Shown: piece after piece, positions 44,846 through 55,828 of the stretch
Numbering within the stretch: the stretch's first letter is position 1
Layout: every line of letters starts with the position of its first letter
NCBI RefSeq assembly: GCF_963576545.1
Contig: NC_083645.1
Location: forward strand, 124,001 to 188,000
DNA length: 64,000 nucleotides
DNA from: Limanda limanda
Taxonomy: Eukaryota > Chordata > Actinopteri > Pleuronectiformes > Pleuronectidae
Reading direction: 5' to 3'
Program-made: the position numbers and the translations under genes
Notes under the pieces: generated by a model
The model's database searches: none
Told to the model about the DNA's origin: nothing
Seen by the model: the letters and a program-made list of their open reading frames with translations, nothing else

Positions 44846-46546
44846 ATGACCTTTTTTAATGATAAAATTCTAACTATTATAAATAAAATCAACCATCTCC
44901 TGCCCTCAATTGGCACTAATACCCACCCAACAACAGAGATCTCAGAAACGGCTGAGAATCCTTCCCATTATTTAGACAGCTTCTCTCTGATCACCTGTGA
45001 TCAGTTTGCCAAAATAATCTCAGGTTCTAAACCAACAACCTGTATCTTAGATCCTATTCCTACAAAATTGCTTAAAGAAATTCTGCCCCTAATAGATAGT
45101 TTGTTACTTAACACAATCAATCTGTCATTATCATCAGGTTATGAACGACAGTCTTTTAAAATAGCTGTAATCAAACCCCTACTCAAAAAAACCACCATAG
45201 ACCCAGAGGTTTTAGCAAATTACAGGCCAATATCTAATCTCCCCTTCCTGTCTAAAATCTTAGAAAAAGTTGTAGCCAATCAGCTGTGTGAGTTTCTCCA
45301 GGAAAATAATATATATGAAGACTTTCAGTCTGGGTTTAGAACCAATCACAGCACAGAGACAGCCCTGGCAAAAGTCACTAATGACCTTCTAATAGCTTCA
45401 GATCAGGGACTTGTGTCTGTCCTCGTTCTGTTAGATCTCAGTGCAGCATTCGACACAATTGACCATCAAATTTTATTACAAAGACTAAAACAGTTAATTA
45501 ACATTAATGGAACCGCCCTAAACTGGTTTAAATCTTATTTTTCTGATCGCTCCTAATTCGTACAAATTAATGATGAGTCATCTGTGCGCACCAAAGTTAA
45601 CCATGGTGTTCCACAGGGCTCTGTGCTTGGCCCAATTTTATTCTCATTATATATACTTCCAATAGGAAACATTATCAGGACACACTCTGTAAATTTTCAC
45701 TGCTATGGGGATGACACCCAGTTATATTTGTCAATAAACCCTAAACAAAGTAATCAATTAACTAAACTTCGAGTATGTCTCAAGGACATAAAAACCTGGA
45801 TGTCCCGCAATTTTCTCTTATTAAACTCAGATAAAACGGAGGTTATAATACTTGGCCCTAAACACCTTAGAGAGACATTATCTAATGATATAGCTGCGCT
45901 AGAAGACATTGCCCTTGCTTCCAATGAAACAGTCAGGAACTTGGGAGTGATCTTCGATCCTGATTTGTCCTTTAATAGTCACTTAAAACAAATTTCTAGG
46001 GCCGCCTTTTTCCACTTGCGTAATATCTCAAAAATCAGACATGTCCTTTCACAAAAAGATGCAGAAAAACTAGTCCACGCCTTTGTTACATCGAGACTGG
46101 ACTATTGTAATTCATTATTATCAGGCTACAGCAGTAAGGCGTTAAAGACTCTGCAGCTTGTTCAAAATGCCACAGCACGTGTCCTGACGAGAACCAAGAA
46201 AAGAGAGCACATTTCTCCAGTATTTGCATCGCTACACTGGCTTCCTGTTAAATCAAGAATAGAATTTAAAATTCTCCTCCTCACCTTCAAGGCCCTTAAT
46301 AATATGGCGCCTTTTTACCTTAAAGAGATGTTAGTACCTTATCAACCAGCTAGAGCACTCCGATCCCAGAATTCAGGTTTACTTGTCGTCCCTAAAGTCT
46401 CTAAAAGTAGAGTAGGAGCCAGAGCTTTCAGCCATCAAGCCCCACTCCTGTGGAATAATCTCTCACTTTCAGTTCGGGAAGCAGACACGATCTGTTTGTT
46501 TAGGAGTAGACTCAAAACCTTTCTTTTTGATAAAGCTTATAGTTAA
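44846..46546 (+). pseudogene. L2 reverse transcriptase, one in-frame stop
   Basis: Blocks in order: 'IAVIKPLLKKTTIDPEVLAN', 'YRPISNLPFLSKILEKVVAN', 'FQSGFRTNHSTETAL', 'LLDLSAAFDTIDH' (first Asp), then TAA at 45554-45556, then in the same frame 'NHGVPQGSVLGPILFSLY' and 'FHCYGDDTQLYL' (YGDD at 45704-45715), 'LDYCNSLLSG', 'LQLVQNATARVLT', 'HWLPVKSRIEFKILLLTFKA' and the C-terminal 'LWNNLSLSVREADTICLFRS'. The usual motif in this group is F/YADD. Apart from the single stop the 567-codon reading is unbroken, suggesting a young copy. Confidence 0.93.
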
Positions 46547-47595
46547 AGCTAATTAGTGCGGCAGAAAGTAACTTGACCTATGTTCCAAAATAGGAAGCGT
46601 TTAGTTTAAAAAGGCATAGAGGTATTGATGTCTGATCTACTGAGTGGGCCACATGGTTTTCATCGTACTACCATACAAACCAGTAGCCAGTCAGATTTAC
46701 CTTTAGCCTCAGTGTACCCTCAAGTTGGGCCTGTATCATTCATTACATGGCAAAAACCCCTGATGACGCTAAGACGCAAAGGGAATTTATGACACATGAA
46801 ACACGGAGCCTCTCTTTCCAGCTTTTCCTTCCTTTTCTCCATCCCTATCACATCAAAGTAATTCTTATCTGATCAGTACATGTTACTAACTTGACCCCTT
46901 TCCCGGAGTTTCTGTGCCTTATCGCCCGCAGATGCAGGGCCACAGCTGTGGCCGCACCATGGATTACGATTTGTGGATCGCGCATCAGAGGTCGCAATGG
47001 TGGATCCAGTTTGGTGGATTCTGTATCGTGCCGGCTGGTCGCAGTGGTAATGATGGATCCTTTGTCGCGTTGGCATCAGATGGTGGTGGACCACGGCCGA
47101 GGCGGCGGCTGATGATGGAGCCTAATTGGCGCCAGTGGACAATGACTGTGGACTATAATGGATCCCATCTTGATCGTGATCTTGCTGGCTGCTGACCAGA
47201 GACTATGATTGCAGCAGGACTGCTTGACATATAGTATTGAAAAATGTTTACCCTCATCGATGCTGCTAAAAACTTTAATCCCGATGATGTTTTCCTACAC
47301 TTGACATCTATTGCACTTCTGTCCATCCTGGGAGAGGGATCCCTCACATGTGGCTCTCGCTGAGGTTTCTACGTATTTTTACCTGTTAAAAGGGTTTTTA
47401 GTAGTTTTTCCTTACTCTTGCTGAGGGTTAAGGACAGAGGATGTCACACCATGTTAAAGCCCTATGAGACGAATTGTGATTTGTGAATATGGGCTATACA
47501 AATAAAATTTGATTGATTGATTGATTGATTGACAAATGTGATGAAGTTACTGATGCCCCAGTTGAAAAAACAGTCACTCAACGCCTATAACAGTC

Positions 47596-48600
47596 TTGCA
47601 TCATCTCCTGAGAGTGAGCAGTTCTCATGGATCTCATGGATACACCTATGTCACCAGGAAGTACTATTATTGTTGTCAGAGGTGCATGCTGGCTAAGACA
47701 CCTGATCCATCCGCCAGAGCTCCTCTCGTAAGTATCAGGATCTCAGCTCCTATGGAGTTAGTATGTTTGGATATTTGGAGGGCGGAAGACAGCAAACAGT
47801 GTCTAGTGGATGCTCTCATTTTGACAGATCACTTCACAAAGTTGGACCACGCATTTCCATGCGCAAATCAGACAGCAAAGCAGGTTGCTAAAGAGTTATG
47901 GGATAACGTCGTTTGTGTCTATGGGTTTCCAGAGTGCATCCACACAGATCAAGGGGCCAATTTTGAAAGTGAGCTTATAGGAAAACTACTCAGGTTAACA
48001 GGAGTCTCCAAGTCGCACACTACGGCATACCACCAAATGGGGAATGGAGGAACTGAAAGATTCAATAGGACTCTGGGTAATATGCTTTGTTCGTTGCCAT
48101 TGAGAGAGAAGGCCAAGTGTCCCCAACAAATACAGACTCTAACTTTTGCATATAATGCAACGTTGCATGAGACGACTGGATATGCTCCCTTCCATCTCAT
48201 GTTCGGCCGTGTTCCGAGACTACTCTCTCTCGTTCAAACAGGTGTTACAGGACCCTGTGGTTGTTGACTATAGCAGCTAAGTGAATACACTCATGTCCCA
48301 ACTCCAAGAGGCAGTAACTATTGCGCAAAGACATTCCATCAAAGAGCAGGGAAAACCGGCCAGGGGTTATAATCAAAAAGTTAAAGGAACTTATCTGAAC
48401 ATGGGGTTTTAGAGTACTCCTTGCCAGCAAAGGTGAGAGAGGAAAGAAGAAGCTTGCAGATAAATGGGTAGCGACAGTATATACCGTCATAGAAAAAAAC
48501 CCACAGACACCAATATATAAGCTGGAAGATGATGAGGGGAACACAAAAGCAGTACATCGCAATCTTATCCTTGATATCAGATCCTGCCCATTGAATCTGC
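47596..48600 (+). pseudogene. LTR element integrase (zinc-binding end, DD35E core, GPY/F-like tail)
   Basis: Open for 223 codons to 48267. It has a degraded HHCC region ending 'CCQRCMLAKTPDPSARAPL', then the core with Asp in 'VCLDIW', Asp in 'HTDQGANFES' and Glu in 'NGGTERFNRTL', with 35 residues between the last two. After a frame change, 48440-48590 encodes 'KLADKWVATVYTVIEKNPQT' and 'AVHRNLILDI', the C-terminal GPY/F-type module. No RT precedes it. Confidence 0.88.
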
Positions 48601-49379
48601 TGAGGGAGACACAACTGAAGCTCAGAGCTCATTTGATGATTCTGAAGAGCAGTCTAATTCAGTGGATCTTGTCAACTCTTTGGGGGAGGAGGATTCAGAG
48701 GGTAGGACAAGTGCTTGGGTGCTGAGTGGAACAGGGGATGCCATCAGTCGCAAATGCTGGGTTAGTGATGAAACAGACATCAATCAACCATGTCAGGAAG
48801 GTGCTGAAGTTGGTGTGGAGAAATAAGTCACGAAGACGGCGACACTCACAACTCTCTCAGACTACAAACTGATGTTGATGTTGCTATAGATAGTGACAGT
48901 TTTCTTACAGTACCGACAATTGACATCGAACAAGCATACACCCAAGATGTAGTTAGGACAAGTGCTGGTAGGGTTTTTAAGAGGGTGTTCACTTTTAGGG
49001 GGTTGGCAAATTCCATCAGTAAGAGATCACAGACTCTTCTTACCCTGTTTTAGATGGGTTGTTTTGTTTATTTAATTTAATTTCAGTATATCTTATTGGT
49101 TTGAGATACTGTAATTAATGTGTTAATTTTTTTTCTAACATGTATGCTTTGGGACTCAGTAGATCGGGTGGTTTGTTGTGCAAGGCACCATACTGTTCTA
49201 TTGGAGATATGAGGCTTGATCACCCTTTTTATTTCTCTGAACCTGGTTACCAGGTAGCTGATACAGCTGAAAAATAATGATTGTAATCTTTAGGTGGACC
49301 CGTTCAGTTGTCTCTGTTGTACATGCATTATCCTGTTAGGTATGCAATTAGGATTTTGGTGTAATTCAGGTGGGGTGAA
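48601..49379 (+). other. LTR element sequence between integrase and 3' LTR
   Basis: Degraded open stretches with no recognised domain. Probably the end of pol and untranslated sequence of the LTR element. Confidence 0.5.
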
Positions 49380-49706
49380 TGTAGCAGGTATTAGATATAG
49401 TGCATTACACCAAAAATTCCCTCTGCTTTTGTTTATTATTGATTTATTTTATTGGGTAATTTATATGTGTTTGGCGCCCTCTGTTGGTCGCGGTTGGACA
49501 TTGTTTTAATTTTCCCGGCTCTCGTCAGAATGTTCTGGAGCTCGCTGAGAGCGGCATGTGACCAAAAGTACTAACAACGTTTTCTGTTCTTCTGCTGTAA
49601 TTCTGAACAGAGTTATAAAAGTCCTGTGTCAGAAAGCAAGTCCCGGTCATCTTCATAAATTAGGACACAACGCACAGCTTACCACACAAAGGAGAGACCG
49701 GTTACA
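49380..49706 (+). repeat. 3' LTR of the Gypsy-like element
   Basis: Begins TGTAGCAGG after a purine-rich GGTGGGGTGAA (polypurine-tract-like) and ends GGTTACA before CTAG. It contains TTATAAAAGTCC, a TATA-like element, at about 49613. 327 bases. Confidence 0.85.
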
Positions 49707-50040
49707 CTAGCTAAACTTAACTCTCACCAAGGCGCTTTGTTGCTGCCAATATTAGCACAAAAGAATGCAACCTGTGCAAGTTATCAGATATCCGTGCTGA
49801 TTGCAAAAGGTGGACTAGCTTTTTCATGTGGGGACAGGCTTTCCCCCAAATCAGCTTTTCACGGAACACCCGTTGAATAGAGGATATGGTGCAAGACATC
49901 CCAGCGCAAAATACCATTGTATTTTACATCAGTGTGCCAAATCAATCTGGCTTAAGAGTGTGACGTCCGACGTTGTCTCTATTGTCAAAAATATACGCTG
50001 CAGGGGCTTCCGGTTCAGCCAATGAGAGGATGACAGCTTA
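49707..50040 (+). pseudogene. hAT transposase relic (right piece)
   Basis: Starts with the duplicated CTAG. Translations in shifting frames give 'NATCASYQISVLIAKGGLAFS', close to the KASY.. helix following the BED finger in this hAT group, then 'KYHCILHQ', a conserved catalytic-core phrase, then 'IRCRGF'. The block normally between these is missing, so the copy was internally deleted. Confidence 0.6.
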
Positions 50041-50164
50041 ATTTTTTAGTTCCCCGACGGTTTTGTTAAATAACCCCAAAAATCTATAGTTTTATCAATC
50101 CCAGTGCAATTTTTCTTTGATAACGGAGAAAGGGGTTAATACTAGAAGTAGGACGACCACAAAT

Positions 50165-51050
50165 GTGATGGAATATGATCCTGAAGTTAGACAAGACAGC
50201 CGAAGCAGCTCCCCAGGCCCGTCCTTACGTGACGAGGAAAGCTCCAAAGCTAGCCTGCAAAGCATTCTCAACGAAGTCCAGGAAGAGATAACAGGGTACA
50301 ACTCGCTGACATCAAACACGAAGTAAAGAGAGCAAACGACAGACTGGACGAGGCAAAGGGGAGAATTGAAGAAACTGAGACCGTGCTTCAAGCTAATGCA
50401 GCATCAAGCTAACATGGAAGCGCAGGTGATAAACCAGGAGGGGCGGTCACACAGGGATAACTTAAGGATTTACGGTATACCCAAAGACAGAGAGGGCACC
50501 GAAATGGCTGGTTTTCTGGACAACCTGCTGAAAGACACGCTTGACCTGCCCCGTGACAGAGACCTCAGGATAGAATGGGCTCACCGAGGTCTGGCTCCGA
50601 AGGCCAGCGGCCCGCAGCCAAAACCCAGATCGATAGTGGTCAAGTTCAGGAGCTACCAGAAGTAGGAAGAGGTGCTCCGAAGAGCTTTTCCACAATGATC
50701 GCTTCTACGTTGATCATGACTTCCCCCCCAAGGTGCTTAAGAAACGGAGTGAATACGCCGAAGCCCCAAAAAGTCCTGAAAGAAAAACAAATACAGTTCC
50801 AGACATCGTACCCCGCAAGGATGCGGGTCTTCTACGAGAATGGCACCCGGCTATTCCAGGATGCTGCAGAAGCGACGAGGGACATGGCCTCACAAAGGTT
50901 TCCAGTCACGGTGCTGAGGTCCTCTGCTGCTCCGGACCAAGAGGAGACCCAGCTCCTGTCTGAATGGCAGGTGGCGGGAAGACGGCGTGACCCGGGTGGA
51001 GAGCAGGAACACGGCGCAGCAGACGCCTCCACACAATCCCAAAACACCTA
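50165..51050 (+). pseudogene. L1-like ORF1 protein relic
   Basis: 'DPEVRQDSRSSSPGP', a coiled-coil-like Glu/Gln-rich segment, then 'HRDNLRIYGIPKDREGTEMA' and 'PRSIVVKFRSYQK', the RNA-recognition domain of fish L1/Tx1 ORF1, followed by a C-terminal part in other frames. It binds LINE RNA in active relatives. Frameshifted and broken by stops. Confidence 0.8.
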
Positions 51051-51496
51051 GTGCTCTCAATGCAAGGATAAACTACAAGAATTCAGATGGATTTTTCATA
51101 GAAATTCAGATAAGTAGTAACTGATTCGAGCGTTACTCATTCTGGTTACTTGCCCGGAAGAGTGCCATGGCACTTACAACAGGCAATTACTCCTACAGTT
51201 TTATTTTCTGTCAAATTAAAGGAGTCGCTACCATCAACCCACAATTTAGGGCCCAGCCACTGACACGAAGTGGATCTTTCCCTTATGGGGACTTGGACTT
51301 TAAAAAGTCTTTTAAGGCTCATTTGAACCCAGCCTCTATACTGGAAACAGCTGTTACAAACCGTTTCGGTGATGTTCCGTTAAAAAAAGTTTCCCCTTTC
51401 TGTTTGTATTGTGTTTGTTCCTTGGGAGATATATCTTTAGTGTACAACTTTTGTGGCATCAGGGAGGTCTTTTTGTCCAAATCGAAGCTGGTAACT

Positions 51497-52807
51497 ATGA
51501 ATGAGAACGTTCTAAAAGTTATCTCTTTTAATGTGAAAGGGATTTTAAACCCAGCAAAGAGAAGTCAAATACTATCAAAAATGAAAAGGGAAAAGGCACA
51601 TGCTGTGTTCTTACAAGAGACACACCTAAGCCCATCAGAACATACAAAATTGATGAGAATGGGGTTTTCAAGGTTATATTATTCATCCTATAAATAAGGC
51701 AGAAGAAGAGGGGTAGTAATTTTAATATCCCAAAAAGTATCCTTTGAACATCTGTCAAAGGTAACAGACAAAGGGAGATATATAATAGTCTCTGGAAAAA
51801 TAGATGGCGTTTCATTGACATTATGTAACATTTATGCCCCCCCTGGAAGTGATTTTGTTTTCTACAGAAATATTTTTGATTTAATGAAAGGGGGCACCGG
51901 GAATTGTCATAGGTGGTGGAGATTGGAACATCCGTCTCAACCCAAAACTAGATTCATCAAAAAAATTACCGACTACTCAATTGCATAGGAGAGTTAACGC
52001 TCTAATGGCAGATTTGGGTATATTAGATCTATGAAGGGACTTTTACCCATCTGGCCGTGATTACACTTACTTCTCATGCCCACATGATACGTACTCAAGG
52101 ATAGACACTTTTTGTGTTGAAGAGAGATTGCCATAGAATATATAGCTGTGTTATTGGAAGTAAATGTATCTCATCATGCACCTCTGTCCTGCACTGCACT
52201 TATAAGCTACAAAGTTGGAAAAACATTGCAGAGGTTAAATACAAGTACTCTAAACAACCCACAATTTAGGATCCAAATGAGAGGAATTTAAAACGTACCT
52301 TGAAGAAAATGATAACGGGGAAGTTGATTCAGCTATAGTATGGGATGCCTTAAAAGCAGTCATCAGGGGGAGAATTATATCTTACTGTGCCCATGAAAAT
52401 AAACAGACTAATGAACCTTAATAAAGAATTAAAAGAACTTGAGACACAGCATAAGAGAACAAAAAACTAATGTGCTGATAAAAAGAAAAAAACAAAATAA
52501 ATATTACACTCAAAGGAAATTAAAAAAAAATATGAGTCAGGCCCAAAATCAGCAAAACTTCTGGCGAGAAAACTGCAAAAACAGAAAGCGGACAGACCTA
52601 TATACACATATTGGACCTGGTTTCTAAATCTATACAGTATAAAACAGATGAAATACAAAGAGCGTTTAAAAAGTACTATAAATCTCTGTGTACGCATAAT
52701 GCAACCACATCTAGAGAGCGAGCAACAATTTGGCAAATTCCTCAGTTCACTCAATCTGCCTGTTCTATCCTTTCTTATATAAAGTCCTTGGAAGATTTGG
52801 CATGCAT
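51497..52807 (+). pseudogene. L1-like ORF2, endonuclease and linker
   Basis: 'VLKVISFNVKGILNPAKRSQ', 'AHAVFLQETHLS' and 'SLTLCNIYAPPGSDF' are endonuclease blocks (QETH holds a catalytic Glu). Past 51900 the frame is broken. At 52640-52740 'AFKKYYKSLCTHNATTSR' fits the linker before the RT. Confidence 0.85.
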
Positions 52808-53212
52808 TGTTATGGTTTAGATGAAGAGATGGACCCAAATGCAGAGATTATAAAATAAAAAGGTATTTTAATTAAAGAAGCTCCTTTAACTAACAAAACA
52901 TTAACACTAACAGGTAACAAACAAAACAAAAGGAAGCTTACGAGGCTCAGGAGATCAGGAACGCAGGAAGAAAAAACAGCACCAACAAACACCGCAGGAA
53001 ACACAGACAATCCGACAGAGGACAAAGGGAAGACAGCGGCAATTGAACACAGGTGAAACACATGAGGGCAGGGCTGACAATCACAGACAGGAAGTGAAGA
53101 CGGAAACACACAAGGAATAGAGACTACAAAATAAAACAGGAAACAGAAACAGTGTGCAAACATGAAACCAACTAGAACAAACACAACAGAGATATACTAA
53201 AACAGAAAACAC
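52808..53212 (-). repeat. 3' LTR of the non-autonomous LTR element
   Basis: Matches 55829-56243 but lacks about 27 bases that include the TATA-like GTGTATTTAAGCC of the other copy, and carries several small differences near 52925-52980. Confidence 0.8.
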
Positions 53213-53214
53213 TT

Positions 53215-54220
53215 TCAAACTTCAAAGGCAGAGTTCTGAGGCTCCGGAGGGCGGCGCCGTGGCCGCTTAAGGGCAGAGTTCTGAGGCTCTGGAGGGCGGC
53301 GCCGTGGCCGCTCAGGGACAGAGTTCTGATGCTCGGGAGGGCGGACCAGTGGCCGCTCAGGGACAGAGTTATGAGGCACGGGGGGGCAGCACCGTGGCCG
53401 CACAGGGACAGAGTTCTGGGGCTCCACAAGAAGGCGGCCCGAAGACCGGTCAGGGGCAAAGGGCAAGGGCTCCGACCTCCGCCCTGGACAAGGAGCAGGA
53501 ACCGGTGCTGGCACCGCGAGGACCTCTGCCGCCGGAACCAGAGTGATGTCCGCCGGGACCTTCCGGCGTGGGGCAGGGACTGGAGCGGGGACAGGAGCAG
53601 GGACTGGAGCTGGCACCGCAAGGACCTCCGACGCCGGAACCAGAGTGACGTCCGTCGAGACCCTCCGGCGTGGGGCAGGGACTGGAGCGGGGACAGGAGC
53701 AGGGACTGGAGCTGGCACCGCGTAGAGCTCCGATGCCGGAACCAGAGTGGCGTCTGCCGGGACCCTCCAGCGCGGGATAGGGACTGGAGCTGGGACAGGA
53801 GCGAGGACGGGAGTAGGCACCGCGAGGACCTCCGACGCCGGAACCAGGGTGGCGTCTGCCGGGACCCTCCGGCGTGGGACAGGGACAGGAGCGAGGACAG
53901 AAGCAGGCACCGCGAGGACCTCCGACGCCGGAACCAGAGTGGCGTCTGCCGGGACCCTCTGGCGTGGGACTGGGACAGGAGCGAGGATAGGAGCTGGCAC
54001 CGTGAGGACCTCAGACGCCGGAACCAGAGTGGCGTCTGCTGGGACCCTCCGGCGTGGGACTGGGACAGGAGCGAGTACAGGAGCAGGCACCGCGAGGACC
54101 TCCGACGCCGGAACCAGAGTGGCGTCTGCTGGGACCCTCCGGCGTGGGACTGGGACAGGAGCGAGGACAGGAGCAGGCACCGCGAGGACCTCCGACGCCG
54201 GAACCAGAGTGGCGTCTGCC
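53215..54220 (-). pseudogene. Proline/valine-rich tandem-repeat gag-like region (main part)
   Basis: Open for 321 codons on the minus strand. Repeated unit of 30 or 34 residues of the form PAPVLAPVPVPRRRVPADAT followed by LVPASEVLAV. The C-terminal part is rich in RPRRRPPEPQNSA repeats (about 14 residues each). This is low-complexity sequence, with no CA or NC motif seen. It continues across the inserted element at 54221-55251 into 55252-55790. Confidence 0.6.
53515..54220. repeat. Minisatellite, 102-bp then 90-bp units
   Basis: Unit starts (CGC.AGGACCTC or variant) at 53515, 53617, 53719, 53821, 53911, 54001, 54091 and 54181: three intervals of 102 bases, then four of 90. The 12-base difference is one extra four-residue PVPA step. 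A further unit is at about 55275 beyond the inserted element. Confidence 0.95.
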
Positions 54221-55251
54221 GGTGTAACAGGCCATAGTATACCCCCCGGCCGGACTATACCCGGGGTTAAAGTGGCCTAGGCTAGATTATACCCCGGGTA
54301 TATTATGGCCTAGGCCAATTTATACCCCTCAGGCCAGATTATACCCCCATGATATCAGAAGTGTTGAATGATATACACAAGAATTAGTTAATTTTTTAAA
54401 ACATTTTATTGGGGGTTCAGCTTTGACAGGTAAATTAAGGGAGAAAGCTAACTAACTTAAATCTTAAAACTCTAAATTTATTTTTTGCTGTTGTGTCAGT
54501 GATCAAAGGCAAGCACCTGGCGTCTCATTTATGAAAGAGTGCGTAGGATTCATACTAAAAGTGTACGTATGTACAAAAGCCGGAAATGGCGTAGGCAAAA
54601 GATAATTCTGATTTATAAAACTGTGTGCACGTACACCTGAACGCAATGTTTGCTTTATGAAACACAGTCCACCTGGAAGCGTTCGTACGTGGATCTGCCT
54701 CCAAATCATTCCATTCACATGCACACATCGAGCAGATCCCCGCTCCACTGATTCCCTCACATCAGTGGATCCTCACCTCCTCTGGGATATTATTTGGAAA
54801 GTTTCTTAATTTGTTGTAAGTGATCTCCAGTGCGCTCTGTGCACTGGGTTCTCTCTGCGCTCTTTCCCGTCTCCAAAACGTTTGTACGCATTGGTCAGAG
54901 TTTGCGTGGAAATACGCAAATTTTCCTGTCAAGTTTATTTTTATAAATCCCAACGTTGGCGTGAGTGCGTATGCACGTTTCAGGCCCGTTTTGTGCGTAC
55001 GCAACGGTTATAATTGAGACCCTGGTTCCAATTCCAATTAATGCAGTGTAAATTATCATTAAAATATAAGAGAATATCAAGCCTAGATTTTGAAGATTCA
55101 AATTCTTTGATAGCAGAACACAACTACTATGCCTACCTGACCTTAGAGCTAAATCAACCACATATCCACCATAGTTTTGCCTTGGACAGTGTATCCCCTG
55201 GGGTATACTCTGGCCTGGAGGGGTATAGTATGGCCTAGGCTGTTTTACACC
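54221..55251. mobile_element. Unclassified DNA transposon-like element, GGTGTAA ends and TATACCCC repeats
   Basis: Left end GGTGTAACAGGCCATAGTA, right end inverted GGTGTAAAACAGCCTAGGCC. Five copies of a GGCC..A.TATACCCC motif lie within 54230-54350 in one orientation, and two inverted copies (GGGGTATA) at 55199-55230. It splits the proline minisatellite. It contains the MITE at 54521-55020, leaving about 525 bases of its own and no open reading frame. CC flanks both ends; a longer target duplication is not evident. Confidence 0.65.
54521..55020. mobile_element. MITE with CTCATTTATA ends (copy B)
   Basis: Ends CGTCTCATTTATGAAAG and TATAATTGAGAC, flanked by CCTGG (54516-54520 and 55021-55025), a 5-bp duplication. 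Rich in GTACG/CGTAC steps, with GCGTACGCAACGG at the right end. Same family as 9791-10811. Confidence 0.75.
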
Positions 55252-55828
55252 CCGGACTGGAGCAGGCACTGTAAGGACCTCTGACGCCGCAACCAGAGTG
55301 GCGTCTGCCGGTACCATCCGGCGTGGGACAGGAACTGGAGCGAGGACAGGAGAAGGGACTGGAGCTGGCTGGGGCACAGTCGGGGCTGGAGCTGGCTGGG
55401 GCCCAGTCGGGGCTGGAGCTGGCTGAGGCCTCTGAGCCTGCTGCTGGAGAGAGGCTTCTGCTGTGGATGCCCCCTCTCCAACGTCCACCATCCACAGCAG
55501 AACCCTTCTTGAGACTGCGGGAACCACCAACCGCAGAACTCCTCCCCAGGCTGCGGGGTCCACCACGGGCCAGGCGGGTTCCCTCGAAGGGGTCCGTGGA
55601 TGGGGCTGTAGGGTTGCGGAATCTATTTAGTCTGTCCCGCACCTCCGAGAGGTACGGGACAAAATGACTCACCAAGGGGGGATCCTTTAGCCAGGATTCA
55701 ACACGTGAGATCTCCTCACGGGTCTCTGCCTGGTTCTGGGTTCCAGGAAAACACCAAACAATCAAAATAAAAAACTTGATCATGAAAAACTTATCTCTGC
55801 TGAGTCCATATTTTGGTCGGATTGTTTT
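55252..55828 (-). pseudogene. N-terminal part of the LTR element's gag-like region
   Basis: Minus-strand reading from about 55790 includes 'EISRVESWLKDPPLVSHFVP' and 'DRLNRFRNPTAPSTDPFEG', then a serine/proline-rich stretch with repeated ASSSPDxAP units. This is the only non-repetitive protein sequence of the element. Confidence 0.55.

Larger units (their letters stand above)
41140..47532 (+). mobile_element. L2-type LINE, nearly full coding region, two nested DNA transposons
   Basis: Order: SGNH-esterase tail (41150-41360), AP-type endonuclease (41560-44340, split by insertions), reverse transcriptase (44846-46546), a 3' UTR of about 960 bases, then a (TTGA)n tail at 47508-47532. The same 3' end occurs inverted at 9996-10203. 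It inserted into the Gypsy element after the protease. Length without the insertions is about 4.3 kb. Confidence 0.9.
33968..49706 (+). mobile_element. Gypsy-like LTR retrotransposon, full span, heavily interrupted
   Basis: Bounded by TGTAGCAGG at the left and CCGGTTACA at the right, with CTAG on both outer sides (33964-33967 and 49707-49710). The first ~80 bases at 33968 match the first ~80 bases of the 3' LTR at 49380-49706; the rest of the 5' LTR appears deleted. Gag-like sequence is at about 34160-35290, protease at 40717-41139, integrase at 47596-48600. No reverse transcriptase or RNase H remains. It is the host of two LINE insertions. Confidence 0.85.

Noticed and set aside
47596..48267. 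A domesticated host integrase gene
   Set aside because: It sits in order within the LTR element, with stops downstream and a matching 3' LTR, so it is a retroelement relic.
53515..54220. CRISPR-like array
   Set aside because: Units are contiguous 90/102-base coding repeats without unique spacers, in a vertebrate genome.
53329..54280. 302- and 177-codon plus-strand frames over the minisatellite
   Set aside because: They are opposite-strand readings of the proline-rich repeat. The minus strand agrees with LTR orientation and with the N-terminal gag-like part.
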